A stretch of 64,000 bases of DNA, taken from assembly GCF_900105415.1 (NCBI RefSeq), contig NZ_FNSM01000001.1:6287501-6351500 (forward strand), given 5' to 3'. The notes under the pieces were generated by a model. That model was given only the letters and a program-made list of their open reading frames with translations, had not been told where the DNA came from and searched no databases. How positions within the stretch are numbered: position 1 is the stretch's first letter; every line of letters begins with the position of its first letter. The stretch comes from Streptomyces sp. TLI_105. Lineage in GTDB: Bacteria > Actinomycetota > Actinomycetes > Streptomycetales > Streptomycetaceae. A program made the translations under genes and the position numbers. Positions 26,580-36,013 of this stretch are shown piece by piece.

Positions 26580-27638
26580 TCAGCCGCCGATCAGCAGCGC
26601 CTGGTCCAGTGCCTGCAGGAAACGGTTCGTCGTCACCCGGTCCCGGACCGCGAGCCGCAGCCAGTTCCGGTCGAGTCCCGGGAACGTGTCGCCCCGGCGG
26701 GCCGCGAACCCCAGCGACCGCAGCCGCTCCCGTACCGCGTCCGCCCCGTCGATCCGCAGCAGTACGAAGGGGCCCTCCGCCCCCGCCACCGTCCGCACCT
26801 CGTCGAACTCCGCGAGCCCGGCCAGCAGATGGGCCCGCTCCACCCCGATCCGGTGCGCCGCGTGCTCCGCCTCCGCGAGCGCCGCCCGCGTCATGCACGC
26901 CTCCGCCGCCACCAGGGCGGGCGTCGACACCGGCCACAGCGGCTGCGTCCGCTCCAGGGCCGCGATCGTCTCCGGCTCGGCCAGCACGTACCCGATCCGC
27001 AGCCCGGCGAGCCCCCAGGTCTTGGTGAGGCTCCGCAGCACCACGAGCCCCGGCACGTCGGTCCGCCCGGCCAGCGACTCCCGCTCGCCCGGCACCGCGT
27101 CCATGAACGCCTCGTCGACCACCAGGGTCCGCCCCGGACGGGCGAGCGCGGCGATCGAGGCGGCCGGGTGCAGCACGGAGGTCGGGTTCGTGGGATTCCC
27201 GATCACCACCAGGTCCGCGTCCTCCGGAACCGCCGCCGGATCCAGCCGGAAGCCGTCCTCCTCCCGCAGCAGCACCCGGTCCACCTCGTGCCCGGCGTCC
27301 CGCAGCGCCGCCTCCGGCTCGGTGAACTGGGGGTGCACCACCACCGGCCGCCGTACCGGCAGGGCCCGTGCGAGCAGCACGAACGCCTCCGCCGCGCCGG
27401 CCGTCAGGAGCACCCGCTTCGACGGCAGGTCGTGCCGCTCGGCGACCGCGGCCCGCGCGGCCCGGCCGTCCGGGTAGGCCGCGAGACCGGTCAGCGAGTC
27501 GGCGATCCGCTTCCGCAGCCAGTCCGGCGGGGTGTTCGTCCGGACGTTGACCGCCAGGTCGATGAGTTTCTCGTCCCGGACCTCGGCGTCACCGTGGTGG
27601 CGCAGGTCGTGGGCGTCGGTGTGCGTGTGCGTGTCCAT
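26580..27638 (-). CDS. cobC: CobC-like PLP enzyme (Rv2231c family, threonine-phosphate decarboxylase type)
   Basis: The 352-residue core is a fold type I aminotransferase-like protein: AVNVRTNTPPDWL substrate loop, GNPTNPTSVL, VVDEAFMD cofactor Asp, and Schiff-base Lys206 in LRSLTKTWGLAGLRIGY. CobC/CobD-type enzymes make the aminopropanol-phosphate arm of cobalamin. The N-terminal His-rich segment MDTHTHTDAH resembles the usual start, so I place it at ATG 27638. However, the frame is open upstream without any stop into a CobE-like domain starting at 28418, so a 612-residue fusion is possible. It is transcribed separately from the riboswitch operon. Confidence 0.83.
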   Translation of the reverse strand: MDTHTHTDAHDLRHHGDAEVRDEKLIDLAVNVRTNTPPDWLRKRIADSLTGLAAYPDGRAARAAVAERHDLPSKRVLLTAGAAEAFVLLARALPVRRPVVVHPQFTEPEAALRDAGHEVDRVLLREEDGFRLDPAAVPEDADLVVIGNPTNPTSVLHPAASIAALARPGRTLVVDEAFMDAVPGERESLAGRTDVPGLVVLRSLTKTWGLAGLRIGYVLAEPETIAALERTQPLWPVSTPALVAAEACMTRAALAEAEHAAHRIGVERAHLLAGLAEFDEVRTVAGAEGPFVLLRIDGADAVRERLRSLGFAARRGDTFPGLDRNWLRLAVRDRVTTNRFLQALDQALLIGG

Positions 27639-28418
27639 GGCCGCCGTCGTGTGGGGGGTGGGGATGGTGGGGGGTGAGCCAGGCTCGCCAGCGATGTACC
27701 CGTGCGTCAAGGGCAACAACTGTGCGATAGACGTCACTTCGTTCGGACGAAACGGGATGAAAGCGGCGATCGCGCAGGTCGCGCGGCGGGATTTCCGCTT
27801 CGGGACGACCAACACGGCCCCGCCCCGGCCGACGAACGGCACCCCGGACCCCGCCTCCGCACCTGCGGCCGTCTCGGTACCGGCCTCCGCACCCGAGCCC
27901 GCACCCGCGCCCGAGCCCGCGCCCGAGCCCGCGCCCGAGCCCGCCTCCGCAGGCTTGCCCGAGCCCGTCTCCGCACCCGTGCCCGTGACGGTCCCGCCTC
28001 CCGTCTCCGTACGCCCGCCCGAGTCCGTCTCCGCACCCGCGCCCGCGACGGTCCCGACTCCCGGCTCCGCACCCGCCTCCGCAGGCCCGCCGGACCCCCT
28101 CCGGCCCTCCGTTCCCGCCGCGAGCAGCGCCGCCGCCTCCGCCACGGAGGCCGTGCCCGTCGCGGCCAGCGGCAGCGCCGAAGGATGCGGTACGGGAACG
28201 GCCGCCAGCTCCCGGGCCGAGAACCCCCGCACCGGCACCCCCAGGGCCGCCGCGGCCGCCACGATCCCCGGCTCGGCGGCCCGGGCGTCGAGCGTGGCGA
28301 GCGACCGCACGCACCCGGCCGGGAGCCCCGCCTCCCGCAGGACCTCCCCGATCAGCGCCAGCAGCTCGTCAGCCGTCGTCCCCGACCGGGCCCCGACGCC
28401 GAGGTGCGCACCAGCCAC
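27639..28418 (-). CDS. cobE: CobE/CbiG C-terminal-like domain, in frame with cobC
   Basis: From GTG 28418 the frame encodes a CobE/CbiG_C domain: VAGAHLGVGARSGTTADELL, SLATLDARAAEPGI, FSARELAAVPVPHPS, ATGTASVAEAAALLAAG and the closing strand AVLVVPKRKSRRATCAIA. The family takes part in cobalamin corrin-ring synthesis. A Gly/Ala/Glu/Ser-rich insert of about 98 residues (102-199) splits the domain before its last strand. After residue 219 the codons become atypical (TTT, TTG, TCT, GCA), as in noncoding DNA, yet no stop occurs before the cobC ATG. Either the stop was lost or a fusion is made. Coordinates end at the cobC start for convenience. Confidence 0.65.
27822..28115. repeat. Low-complexity minisatellite inside the CobE-like domain
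   Basis: Short GC-rich units (read on the plus strand as runs like CCCGAGCCCGCGCCCGAGCC and GTCTCCGCACCC) repeat many times and encode Gly-Ser-Ala-Glu-Thr-rich sequence. The insert interrupts a domain that is normally about 120-130 residues, so it is likely an expanded slippage array. Confidence 0.8.
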
Positions 28419-28439
28419 CCCATCCGATAGCAAAGGCCC

Positions 28440-29168
28440 ATGGCAGTAGTCGTCGCGCTCGGCGCGTTCCTCATGACGCTCTTCGGCGGCTGGGTCGCCG
28501 GGCGCGTCACCGACCGCCGCCACCTCGTCCTCGGCCTCGCCGGCGGACTCATGCTCGGCGTCGTCGGACTCGACCTCCTGCCGGAGGCCCTGGAGGCCGC
28601 GGGGACGAAGGTCTTCGGCGTCCCGGAGGCCCTGCTGCTCTTCGTCGGCGGCTTCCTCTTCGCGCACGTCGTCGAACGCCTCCTCGCCGTGAACCGCGCC
28701 GCGCACGGCGTCGGCGCCGACGAGAGGGTTCCGCAGGTCGGCCTCACCGCGGCCGCCGCGATGGTCCTCCACAGCCTGATGGACGGCATCGCGCTCGGCG
28801 CCGCCTTCCAGGTCAGCGGCGGCATGGGCGCCACCGTCGCGCTCGCCGTCATCACCCACGACTTCGCGGACGGCTTCAACACGTACACGATCACGAGCCT
28901 CTACGGGAACGCCCGCCGCAAAGCCCTCGCCATGCTCGTCGCGGACGCCGTCGCCCCCCTCGTCGGCGCCGGGCTCGCCACCCTGTTCACCCTTCCGGAG
29001 GAACTGCTCGGCTGCTATCTCGGCTTCTTCGGCGGCGCCCTGCTCTACCTCGCCGCGGCCGAGATCCTGCCGGAGGCCCACCACGAACACCCCGCCCGCT
29101 CCACCGTGCTGTGCACGGTGGCGGGCGTGGCCTTCATCTGGCTCGTGGTGGGCGTCTCCGGCGGCTGA
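28440..29168 (+). CDS. ZIP-family divalent metal transporter
   Basis: This 242-residue transporter has about eight hydrophobic helices. Metal-site motifs are in helix IV (H111-SLMDGIALGAAF) and helix V (H140-DFADGFNT). Both match the HNxxD/HExxH-like pattern of ZIP proteins with substitutions (HSLMD, HDFAD). It should import zinc or a related divalent ion. Its position between cobE/cobC and cobB suggests cobalt, which is an inference. The ATG at 28440 has AAAGG upstream and lies only 21 bp from the divergent CobE start, leaving no room for two separate promoters. Confidence 0.85.
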   Translation: MAVVVALGAFLMTLFGGWVAGRVTDRRHLVLGLAGGLMLGVVGLDLLPEALEAAGTKVFGVPEALLLFVGGFLFAHVVERLLAVNRAAHGVGADERVPQVGLTAAAAMVLHSLMDGIALGAAFQVSGGMGATVALAVITHDFADGFNTYTITSLYGNARRKALAMLVADAVAPLVGAGLATLFTLPEELLGCYLGFFGGALLYLAAAEILPEAHHEHPARSTVLCTVAGVAFIWLVVGVSGG

Positions 29169-29170
29169 GC

Positions 29171-30553
29171 TCACGCGCAGTGCTCCACGAACCGCGCGGC
29201 GACCTCGGGGGACCCCGCCCAGTGGGTGTGCACGTAGCTGGCGTGCACCCCGCCCTGCACGAAGCCCTCGACCCGACGCTCCGGCTGCCGCAGCCCCCAG
29301 GCCGCCAGCGGCCCGGCGCCCGGCTCGATGACGGTGCGGTGGAACTCGTGCCCCCGCATCCGCGTCCCGGCCGGCGCGAGGACGCTGTCGCTCACGGCGA
29401 CGGCGTCCCGGTAGCCGAGCGTGAGCCGCTCCGACATCCGCGCGTCGGCGTCGAGCACCCCGCACATGGGCCTGCCGTCGAGCGACCGCGCCAGGTACAG
29501 CAGCCCGGCGCACTCGGCGGCGACCGGCGCGCCGGAGGCGGCGAGCTCCGCGACGGCCTTCCGCAGCGGCTCGTTGGCGGACAGCTCGGCCCCGTACATC
29601 TCGGGGAAACCGCCGCCTATGACGAGCCCGCTCGTCCCCTCGGGCAGGCTCTCGTCCCGGAGCGGGTCGAACGTGACGACCTCCGCACCGGCGGCCCGGA
29701 GCAGCTCCGTGTGCTCGGCGTACGAGAACGTGAACGCGGCGCCACCGGCGACCGCCACGCGCGGTGTGGGCATACGTTCCGCAAGGGCGAGGGTGGGCAC
29801 ACCGGAACCACCGGCGTGCAGCCGCTCCCCGACCCCCGGCACCCACGGCTCGGCGCTCAACGGCGGAGCCGACCGGGCAAGGGCCGTCAGCGCCTCCAGA
29901 TCGCAGCCCTGGCGCACCTGCTCCGCCTGAGCCGCCACAGCGGCGACCGCGGCAGCCTGCCGTTCGGCAACCGGCACAAGCCCCAGATGCCGCGACGGCG
30001 TCGAGACGGCAGGCGCCCGCCGCAGCACGCCGAGCACCGGCACCCCCGACTCCCCGAGCGCCTCCCGCAGCAGATGCTCGTGCCGGTCCGTCGCGACCTT
30101 GTTGAGGATCACGCCCCCGATCCGCACCTCCGGGTCCCAGGACGCGAACCCGTGCACGAGCGCCGCCACCGACCGCGACTGCGAGGACGCGTCGACGACG
30201 AGGACCACCGGCGCCTTGAGCAGCTTCGCGACCTGCGCGGTGGACGCCAGCTCGCCCTGGTCGGCGGCGCCGTCGTACAGGCCCATGACCCCCTCGACCA
30301 CGGCCAGGTCGCAGCCGCGCGCCCCGTGCAGGAAGAGCGGCGCGATCAGCCCCGTACCGCACATGTACGCGTCGAGGTTGCGGCCCGGGCGGCCGGTCGC
30401 GAGCGCGTGGTAGCCCGGGTCGATGTAGTCGGGCCCGACCTTGTGCGGGGAGACCGCCAGACCACGGCCGGCGAACGCGGCCATCAGGCCGGTCGCGACC
30501 GTGGTCTTGCCCGCGCCGGACGACGGCGCGGCGATGACGAGACGTGCTACCAC
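29171..30553 (-). CDS. cobB: Cobyrinate a,c-diamide synthase CobB
   Basis: This 460-residue ATP- and glutamine-dependent amidase acts on corrin a- and c-carboxylates. It has an N-terminal DTBS/CobQ-type P-loop (APSSGAGKTTVATGL), VVEGVMGLYDG, and a C-terminal class I glutaminase domain with nucleophile Cys in AAECAGLLYL and GHEFHRT near the end. GTG 30553 overlaps the cobO stop by seven bases (GTGGTAG), making it the last gene of the riboswitch-led operon. A dispersed palindrome at 29764-29803 lies in the interdomain linker. Confidence 0.93.
   Translation of the reverse strand: MVARLVIAAPSSGAGKTTVATGLMAAFAGRGLAVSPHKVGPDYIDPGYHALATGRPGRNLDAYMCGTGLIAPLFLHGARGCDLAVVEGVMGLYDGAADQGELASTAQVAKLLKAPVVLVVDASSQSRSVAALVHGFASWDPEVRIGGVILNKVATDRHEHLLREALGESGVPVLGVLRRAPAVSTPSRHLGLVPVAERQAAAVAAVAAQAEQVRQGCDLEALTALARSAPPLSAEPWVPGVGERLHAGGSGVPTLALAERMPTPRVAVAGGAAFTFSYAEHTELLRAAGAEVVTFDPLRDESLPEGTSGLVIGGGFPEMYGAELSANEPLRKAVAELAASGAPVAAECAGLLYLARSLDGRPMCGVLDADARMSERLTLGYRDAVAVSDSVLAPAGTRMRGHEFHRTVIEPGAGPLAAWGLRQPERRVEGFVQGGVHASYVHTHWAGSPEVAARFVEHCA
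29764..29803. repeat. Dispersed palindromic element within cobB
   Basis: The 40-bp sequence starts GTGTGGGCATACGTTCCGC and ends GGGTGGGCACACC, nearly the same as an intergenic copy at 62594-62636. In cobB it is read in frame as the linker GVPTLALAERMPTP between the synthetase and glutaminase domains. Confidence 0.6.
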
Positions 30554-31155
30554 TCGATGCCCCGCTGGCCCTTCTGACCCGCGTCCATCGGGTGCTTCAC
30601 CTTCGACATGTCGGTCACCAGGTCGGCGAAGTCCTGGAGCTCCTGCGGCGCGTTGCGGCCGGTGATGACGACGTGCTGCTGCCCGGGACGGTCGCGCAGC
30701 ACCTCGACGACCTCCTTGACGTCGATCCAGCCCCAGTGCAGCAGGTACGCGAACTCGTCGAGGACGTAGAACTTGTACTTCTCCTCGGCGAGGTCACGCT
30801 TGACCTGCTCCCAGCCCTCGCGGGCCTTCTCCTCGTGGGACTGCTCGCCCTCGGCGACCTCGCGCTGGATCCAGGACCAGCCCTCGCCCATCTTGTTCCA
30901 GGTGACCGTGCCGCCCTTGCCGGTCTCGCCGAGCGCCTTGAGGGCGTTCTCCTCGCCGACCTTCCACTTGGCGGACTTGACGAACTGGAACACCCCGATC
31001 GGCCAGCCCTGGTTCCAGGCGCGCAGCGCCATGCCGAACGCGGCGGTCGACTTCCCCTTGCCGACGCCGGTGTGCACCATCACCAGTGCGCGGTTGCGGC
31101 GCTGGCGGGTGGTGAGACCGTCGTCGGGCACGACGGTCGGTTGTCCCTGCGGCAT
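30547..31155 (-). CDS. cobO: Cob(I)yrinic acid a,c-diamide adenosyltransferase CobO
   Basis: This 202-residue CobA/CobO/BtuR-family enzyme transfers adenosyl from ATP to cobalt(I). It has the P-loop HTGVGKGKSTAAFG, the family segments FQFVKSAKWKVGEENALKA and LDEFAYLLHWGWID, and ITGRNAPQEL. The length matches the family. ATG 31155 overlaps the chelatase stop by one base (TAATG), with GGAGGG upstream. It is coupled to cobB downstream in the same operon. Confidence 0.95.
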   Translation of the reverse strand: MPQGQPTVVPDDGLTTRQRRNRALVMVHTGVGKGKSTAAFGMALRAWNQGWPIGVFQFVKSAKWKVGEENALKALGETGKGGTVTWNKMGEGWSWIQREVAEGEQSHEEKAREGWEQVKRDLAEEKYKFYVLDEFAYLLHWGWIDVKEVVEVLRDRPGQQHVVITGRNAPQELQDFADLVTDMSKVKHPMDAGQKGQRGIEW

Positions 31156-33197
31156 TAGGCGGCCCTCCATGCTGTCTGCGTTGTCTGTCCTGCTGCCTGT
31201 ACGTCTCTGACGAGGCCGGCGATCGAGTCGGCGCGCAGCTCGTCCAAGGTCACGGCGGTGCCGCCGAGTTCGCGCGCCAGGGTCCCCGCGAGCCCGAGCC
31301 GCACCGGCCCGGTCTCGCAGTCCACGACCACCGACGCCGTGCCCTCGGCCGCGTGCAGCCGGGCCGCGCGGGCCGCGAGCGCGACCGGGTCGGCGCCCCC
31401 GCCGGTCGCCCGTCCGTCGGTCACGACGACCAGCAGCGGGCGGCGCGAGGGGTCCCGCAGCCGTTCGACCCGCAACACGTCATGGGCCTTGAGCAGCCCG
31501 GCGGACAGCGGCGTACGGCCTCCGGTCGGAAGCTTCTCCAGGCGGGCGGCGGCCGCGTCCACGGACGAGGTCGGCGGCAGCGCGACCTCGGCGTCCCGCC
31601 CCCGGAAGGTGACGAGGCCGACCTTGTCGCGCCGCTGGTAGGCGTCGAGCAGCAGCGAGAGCACGGCGCCCTTCACGGCGCTCATCCGCTGCCGCGCGGC
31701 CATGGAGCCGGAGGCGTCCACGGCGAACAGCACCAGGTTCCCCTCGCGTCCCTCCCGGGTCGCCTGCCGCAGGTCGTCCCTGCGGACCACCAGGCCGGGG
31801 CCGGACCGGCCGCGCGCCCGCTGGTGCGGGGCGGCGGCCTGGACGGTCGCGGCCAGGTGCAGCTTGGTCAGCGCGCCCCGGGGCCGGGTCGAGCCGGTGG
31901 TACGGCCGTGCTCGGTGCGGGCCCGGGAACGGCGCCCGGCCGCGCCCTGGCCGAGACCGGGCACGCTCAGCACCTTCGTACGGAAGGGCTCGCCGGCCTT
32001 GACGGCGGCACGCTCACCGGCGCCGGCGCCGGAGCTCTGGGGCGCGGGTGCGCTCTCCGGGACCTCGGCGGACTCGGGCGCGGGACCGTCGGGCCCCTCG
32101 CCCTGCGGCGGAACGCCCCCGCCGCCATCCCCGCCCGGACCGCCGTCACCGGGCCCGTCCGGCTCCGGATCCTCGTCCGGGGCGTCCCCCTTGAACTGCT
32201 CCAGGGTCTCGTCGAGCTTGTCCTCGTCGAGGCCGGGCGCGTCGAAGGGCGAGCGCCGCCGCCGGTGGGGGAGGGCCAGGAGCGCGGCCTGCCGCACGTC
32301 CTCCGAGGTGACCTCGGTCCGTCCGGCCCAGGCGGCGAGCGTCGTCGCGGTCCGGGCCATCACGATGTCGGCGCGCATGCCGTCCACCTCGAACGCCGCG
32401 CAGGTCGCGGCGATCTGGAGCAGCACCGGGTCGCCGAGCTTCACCTGGGGCAGCAACTCCCGGGCGGCGACGATCCGTTCGCGCAGGGCGTGCTCCTCGT
32501 CGGCCCAGCGGGCGGCGAAGGCGGCCGGGTCGTCCTCGAACGCGAGCCGCCGCCGGACGACCTCGACCCGCTGCTCCGGGTCCCGCGAGGCGGCCACCTC
32601 GACGGTGAGACCGAACCGGTCGAGCAGCTGCGGCCGCAGCTCGCCCTCCTCGGGGTTCATGGTCCCGACGAGGAGGAAGCGGGCGGCGTGCCGCACGGAG
32701 ACGCCCTCGCGCTCGACGTGGGAGGCGCCCATGGCGGCGGCGTCGAGCAGATGGTCGATCAGGTGGTCGCTCAGCAGGTTGACTTCATCGACGTAGAGGA
32801 TGCCCCGGTGCGCGGCGGCGAGCAGCCCCGGCTCGAAGGCCTTCACGCCCTCGGCGAGCGCCTTCTCGATGTCGAGCGCCCCGACGAGCCGGTCCTCGGA
32901 GGCGCCGACGGGCAGCTCGACCATCCGGGCGGGGCGGGAGGTGCCGGGCGCGTTGCCGTGCGGCCCGTCCGGGCAGCCCGGATCGGGGGAGGCAGGGTCG
33001 CAGCTGAACCGGCAGCCCGCGACCACCGGGACCTCGGGCAGCAGCTCGGCGAGCGCGCGCACGGCGGTCGACTTGGCGGTGCCCTTCTCACCCCGGACGA
33101 GCACACCGCCCACGGCCGGGCTGACGGCGTTCAGCAGCAGCGCGAGCCGCAGATCGTCCATGCCGACGACGGCGGTGAACGGATAGCGGGTGCTCAT
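31155..33197 (-). CDS. Putative cobaltochelatase, fused ChlI-ChlD (AAA+ plus VWA)
   Basis: This 680-residue protein joins a Mg-chelatase I-type AAA+ ATPase and a D-type integrin domain. Visible features are Walker [10 protein letters not shown] (about 36-44), Walker [11 protein letters not shown], an acidic Pro/Gly-rich linker (about 335-400), and VWA MIDAS DASGSM near 500. Such proteins supply the energy-coupling subunits of aerobic cobalt chelatase with CobN, which is not in this window. The ATG at 33197 follows GAAGGAG. It lies 49 bp after cobQ in the riboswitch operon. Confidence 0.9.
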   Translation of the reverse strand: MSTRYPFTAVVGMDDLRLALLLNAVSPAVGGVLVRGEKGTAKSTAVRALAELLPEVPVVAGCRFSCDPASPDPGCPDGPHGNAPGTSRPARMVELPVGASEDRLVGALDIEKALAEGVKAFEPGLLAAAHRGILYVDEVNLLSDHLIDHLLDAAAMGASHVEREGVSVRHAARFLLVGTMNPEEGELRPQLLDRFGLTVEVAASRDPEQRVEVVRRRLAFEDDPAAFAARWADEEHALRERIVAARELLPQVKLGDPVLLQIAATCAAFEVDGMRADIVMARTATTLAAWAGRTEVTSEDVRQAALLALPHRRRRSPFDAPGLDEDKLDETLEQFKGDAPDEDPEPDGPGDGGPGGDGGGGVPPQGEGPDGPAPESAEVPESAPAPQSSGAGAGERAAVKAGEPFRTKVLSVPGLGQGAAGRRSRARTEHGRTTGSTRPRGALTKLHLAATVQAAAPHQRARGRSGPGLVVRRDDLRQATREGREGNLVLFAVDASGSMAARQRMSAVKGAVLSLLLDAYQRRDKVGLVTFRGRDAEVALPPTSSVDAAAARLEKLPTGGRTPLSAGLLKAHDVLRVERLRDPSRRPLLVVVTDGRATGGGADPVALAARAARLHAAEGTASVVVDCETGPVRLGLAGTLARELGGTAVTLDELRADSIAGLVRDVQAAGQTTQTAWRAA

Positions 33198-33246
33198 CGG
33201 GGGTTCGCTCCTTCGGTGGGTACGGGTGCCGGGACCGGGCGGGCGC

Positions 33247-34755
33247 TCACGGCGCCCCCGGCGGCACGAACGGCAGCCCCTTCGGGGCGCCCTCCTCGAT
33301 CAGCCGCAGCAGCGCGTCCGTGTCCGCGTGCTCCTCGATCAGGTCGCCGAGCCGGTCGAGCTGCTCCTCCCGCAGCGCGCCGAACGACGTGTCCGGGGCC
33401 GGCACGAACCGCCGCCCGGCCGCCGCCGCGACCTCCCGCAGGAACGCCCGCCGGAAGCCGTCGCTCTCCAGCGAGCCGTGCCAGTGGGTGCCCCACACGG
33501 AGCCGACCCGGCAGCCGTCCAGGAACGCGTCCCCGCCGAGCACCTCGGCCACGCCGTGGTGGATCTCGTACCCCTCGACCCGCTCGCCGAGCGCCTCGCC
33601 GACCGGCCGGGCGAGGGTCTTCTCGACCCCGAACCGGACCCGTACGGGCAGCAGTCCGAGCCCGTCGACCACGCCGGCCTTCGACTCGACCTCGTCCTCG
33701 ATGCGCTCGCCGAGGGCCTGGAAGCCGCCGCAGATGCCCAGCACCGGCCGGCCCTCGGCCGCGCGCCGGACGAGGGCGTCGGCGAGCCCCCGCTCGCGCA
33801 GCCACGCCAGCGCCCTGACCGTGCCCCGGGTGCCCGGGACGACGACGAGGTCCGCGTCGACGAGTTCCTCGGGCCGGTCCACGAACCGGACGACGACGCC
33901 CGGTTCGGCGGCCAGCGCGTCGACGTCCGTGAAGTTGGACATCAGCGGCACGGCGCACACGGCGACCCGCAGCACGTCCGCGCCGACCGGCGGAGCGACG
34001 ACCGACTCGCGGACGGTGCCCCGCAGCGAGACCCGCAGGCCGTCCTCCTCGTCGATGCCGAGCCCGTGCGCGTACGGCAGGACGCCGAACGTCCGGCGGC
34101 CGGTGAGCCCGTGCAGCATGTCGAGGCCCGGTTCGAGCAGGGTCACGTCACCCCGGAACTTGTTGACCAGGTATCCGGCGACGAGCGACTGGTCCTCGGG
34201 GCTCAGCAGCGCCGTCGTCCCGAAGAACTGGGCGAAGACCCCGCCCCGGTCGATGTCCCCGACGACGACCACGGGCAGCTTCGCGGCCCGCGCGATGCCC
34301 ATGTTCACGATGTCCGTGCGCCGCAGGTTGATCTCGGCCGGACTGCCCGCCCCCTCGCAGATCACGGCGTCATACGTGCCCCGCAGCTCCTCCAGGCACG
34401 CCAGGACCGGCTCGAAGAGTTCCTTCTGCCGTCCGCCGTGGTAGCCCCGGGCGCTCAGCTCGCCGACCGGCCTGCCCATGAGGACGACCTGGCTGGAGCG
34501 GTCGCTGCCGGGCTTGAGCAGCACCGGGTTCATGAGCGCGGTCGGCTCCACCCGCGCGGCCTGCGCCTGCATGGCCTGCGCCCGGCCGATCTCGGCGCCC
34601 TCCCGGGTGACGAAGGAGTTCAGGGACATGTTCTGTCCCTTGAACGGCGCGACCTTGACGCCCTGCCGGACCAGCCAGCGGCAGATGCCGGCCGTGACGA
34701 CGCTCTTGCCCGCGTCGGACGTGGTCCCGGCGACGAGCAGCCCCCCACCCCTCAT
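33247..34755 (-). CDS. cobQ: Cobyric acid synthase CobQ
   Basis: This 502-residue enzyme amidates side chains b, d, e and g of adenosylcobyrinate. N-terminal CobQ ATPase motifs ([55 protein letters not shown]) are followed by a glutaminase domain with Cys in [12 protein letters not shown] and the His of GTHWHG. ATG 34755 overlaps the cbiB stop by four bases (ATGA). This is a full-length family member. Confidence 0.96.
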   Translation of the reverse strand: MRGGGLLVAGTTSDAGKSVVTAGICRWLVRQGVKVAPFKGQNMSLNSFVTREGAEIGRAQAMQAQAARVEPTALMNPVLLKPGSDRSSQVVLMGRPVGELSARGYHGGRQKELFEPVLACLEELRGTYDAVICEGAGSPAEINLRRTDIVNMGIARAAKLPVVVVGDIDRGGVFAQFFGTTALLSPEDQSLVAGYLVNKFRGDVTLLEPGLDMLHGLTGRRTFGVLPYAHGLGIDEEDGLRVSLRGTVRESVVAPPVGADVLRVAVCAVPLMSNFTDVDALAAEPGVVVRFVDRPEELVDADLVVVPGTRGTVRALAWLRERGLADALVRRAAEGRPVLGICGGFQALGERIEDEVESKAGVVDGLGLLPVRVRFGVEKTLARPVGEALGERVEGYEIHHGVAEVLGGDAFLDGCRVGSVWGTHWHGSLESDGFRRAFLREVAAAAGRRFVPAPDTSFGALREEQLDRLGDLIEEHADTDALLRLIEEGAPKGLPFVPPGAP

Positions 34756-35726
34756 GCGTTCCTCCGCTTCAGCGCGCTCGCGATCATGCGGCCGCCCACG
34801 CAGGCGGCCAGGGTCAGTCCGGTGATCCGGCGGGACAGCCGGACCGCGCGGTCGATGTCGGCGACCTCGACGGGCCGCCCCTCCCCGTTGAGGACGGGCC
34901 GGTGCTCGACCCGTCCGGCGTACGAGAGGGTCCCCCCGAGCCGTACGCCGAGGGCGCCCGCGAAGGAGGCCTCGACCGGTCCCGCGTTCGGGCTCGGGTG
35001 CTGCGCGGCGTCCGCCCGCCAGGCCCGTACGGCTCCGCGCGGGTCTCCGCCGACGACGGTCGCGAGCGCGGCGGTCAGCCGGGCCCCGGGCCAGCCGGCC
35101 AGGTCGTCGAGGCGGGCCGAGGCCCAGCCGTACCTGCGGTACCGGGGCGACTTGTGGCCGACCATCGCGTCGAGGGTGTTGACGGCCCGGAAGCCGACGA
35201 GTCCCGGCACGCCCGCGACGGCTCCCCAGAAGAGGGCGCCGACCACGGCGTCGGAGGTGTTCTCGGCGACGGACTCGACGACCGCGCGGGCCATCGCGGG
35301 ACCGTCGAGGGACTGCGGGTCGCGTCCGCACAGGTGCGGCAGCCGTTCCCTGGCCACCTCCAGGTCCCCGGCGGCGAGGGCGCCGCCGATCGCGCGGGCC
35401 TCGCGCCCCAGGGTCGTACCGCCGACGACGGCCCAGACGGCCGCCGCGGTGAGCGCGACGGATCCGGCGCGGCTGCCCCGTGCCGTACGGGCGGCGAGGG
35501 CGCCGGCCGTGACGGTGGCACCGGCGCAGACGGCGGTGTGCAGGGCGCCCCAGCCGCGGTGGTCGCGCCACAGGGCCCGCTCGACGCGGGCCGCCGCCCG
35601 GCCGAAGGCGGCGACGGGGTGTGCGCGGCGGGGGTCGCCGACGAGCAGATCGACGGCGAGGCCCAGGGCCGCGCCGTACGCGAAGACACCGGTGGCTGGG
35701 GAGACGCTGCGGCCGCGGCCGGGCAT
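34752..35726 (-). CDS. cobD: Adenosylcobinamide-phosphate synthase CbiB (CobD)
   Basis: This 324-residue integral membrane enzyme attaches the aminopropanol arm to adenosylcobyric acid. It has the family motifs LLVGDPRRAHPVAAFGR, ESVAENTSDAVVGALFWG, GFRAVNTLDAMVGHKSPRY, ARLDDLAGWPGARL and SPNAGPVEASFAGAL. It is the first gene of the operon, beginning at ATG 35726 about 35-40 bp after the B12 riboswitch. The name follows the CobD convention of aerobic-pathway organisms. Confidence 0.95.
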   Translation of the reverse strand: MPGRGRSVSPATGVFAYGAALGLAVDLLVGDPRRAHPVAAFGRAAARVERALWRDHRGWGALHTAVCAGATVTAGALAARTARGSRAGSVALTAAAVWAVVGGTTLGREARAIGGALAAGDLEVARERLPHLCGRDPQSLDGPAMARAVVESVAENTSDAVVGALFWGAVAGVPGLVGFRAVNTLDAMVGHKSPRYRRYGWASARLDDLAGWPGARLTAALATVVGGDPRGAVRAWRADAAQHPSPNAGPVEASFAGALGVRLGGTLSYAGRVEHRPVLNGEGRPVEVADIDRAVRLSRRITGLTLAACVGGRMIASALKRRNA

Positions 35727-35762
35727 GGCGCTCTGTCCTCACTCAGGGTCCGCGCCCTGGAT

Positions 35763-35925
35763 CGACGTGACCGGCGGCGAGAGTTCCTGACTCCCGGACC
35801 CGTCGGATCCGGTCACAGTGGCGGGACCGCGCCGGATTCGCACCGGACTTCCTCTACTGCCGCCGTAATGGCCTCGGCAGTCCACCACGGGCCGAGAACA
35901 GCCGTCAACTCACCCTTGACCTGCA
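35763..35925 (-). promoter_or_regulatory. Cobalamin (B12) riboswitch
   Basis: Read on the minus strand, the leader contains the classic aptamer core: GTCCGGTGCGAATCCGG, then GGTCCCGCCACTGTGACCGG with the B12-box GCCACTG (around 35816-35822), and GAGTCAGGAACTCTCGCCG near the 3' end. It sits directly upstream of cbiB and should reduce expression of the five-gene operon when adenosylcobalamin is plentiful. Outer boundaries are approximate. Confidence 0.95.
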
Positions 35926-35958
35926 CCGCGTCACTGTGCGAAGCACCACAAACACGAC

Positions 35959-35998
35959 GGCCGGGCGGTCCGCATCCGAGGATGCGGACCGCCCGGCC
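35959..35998. terminator. Perfect 19-bp stem terminator
   Basis: Positions 35959-35977 pair perfectly with 35980-35998 around a two-base gap. The element separates the pitH2 transcription unit from the riboswitch on the same strand, ending transcripts of the small membrane protein gene. Confidence 0.85.
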
Positions 35999-36013
35999 GA
36001 GGTGACGGGAGCG

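Noticed and set aside
26580..30362. A single 1260-codon open frame on the minus strand
   Set aside because: From 28440 on it runs antisense to the ZIP gene and through the same-strand cobB gene in a different frame; only the cobC and CobE-like parts have coding character.
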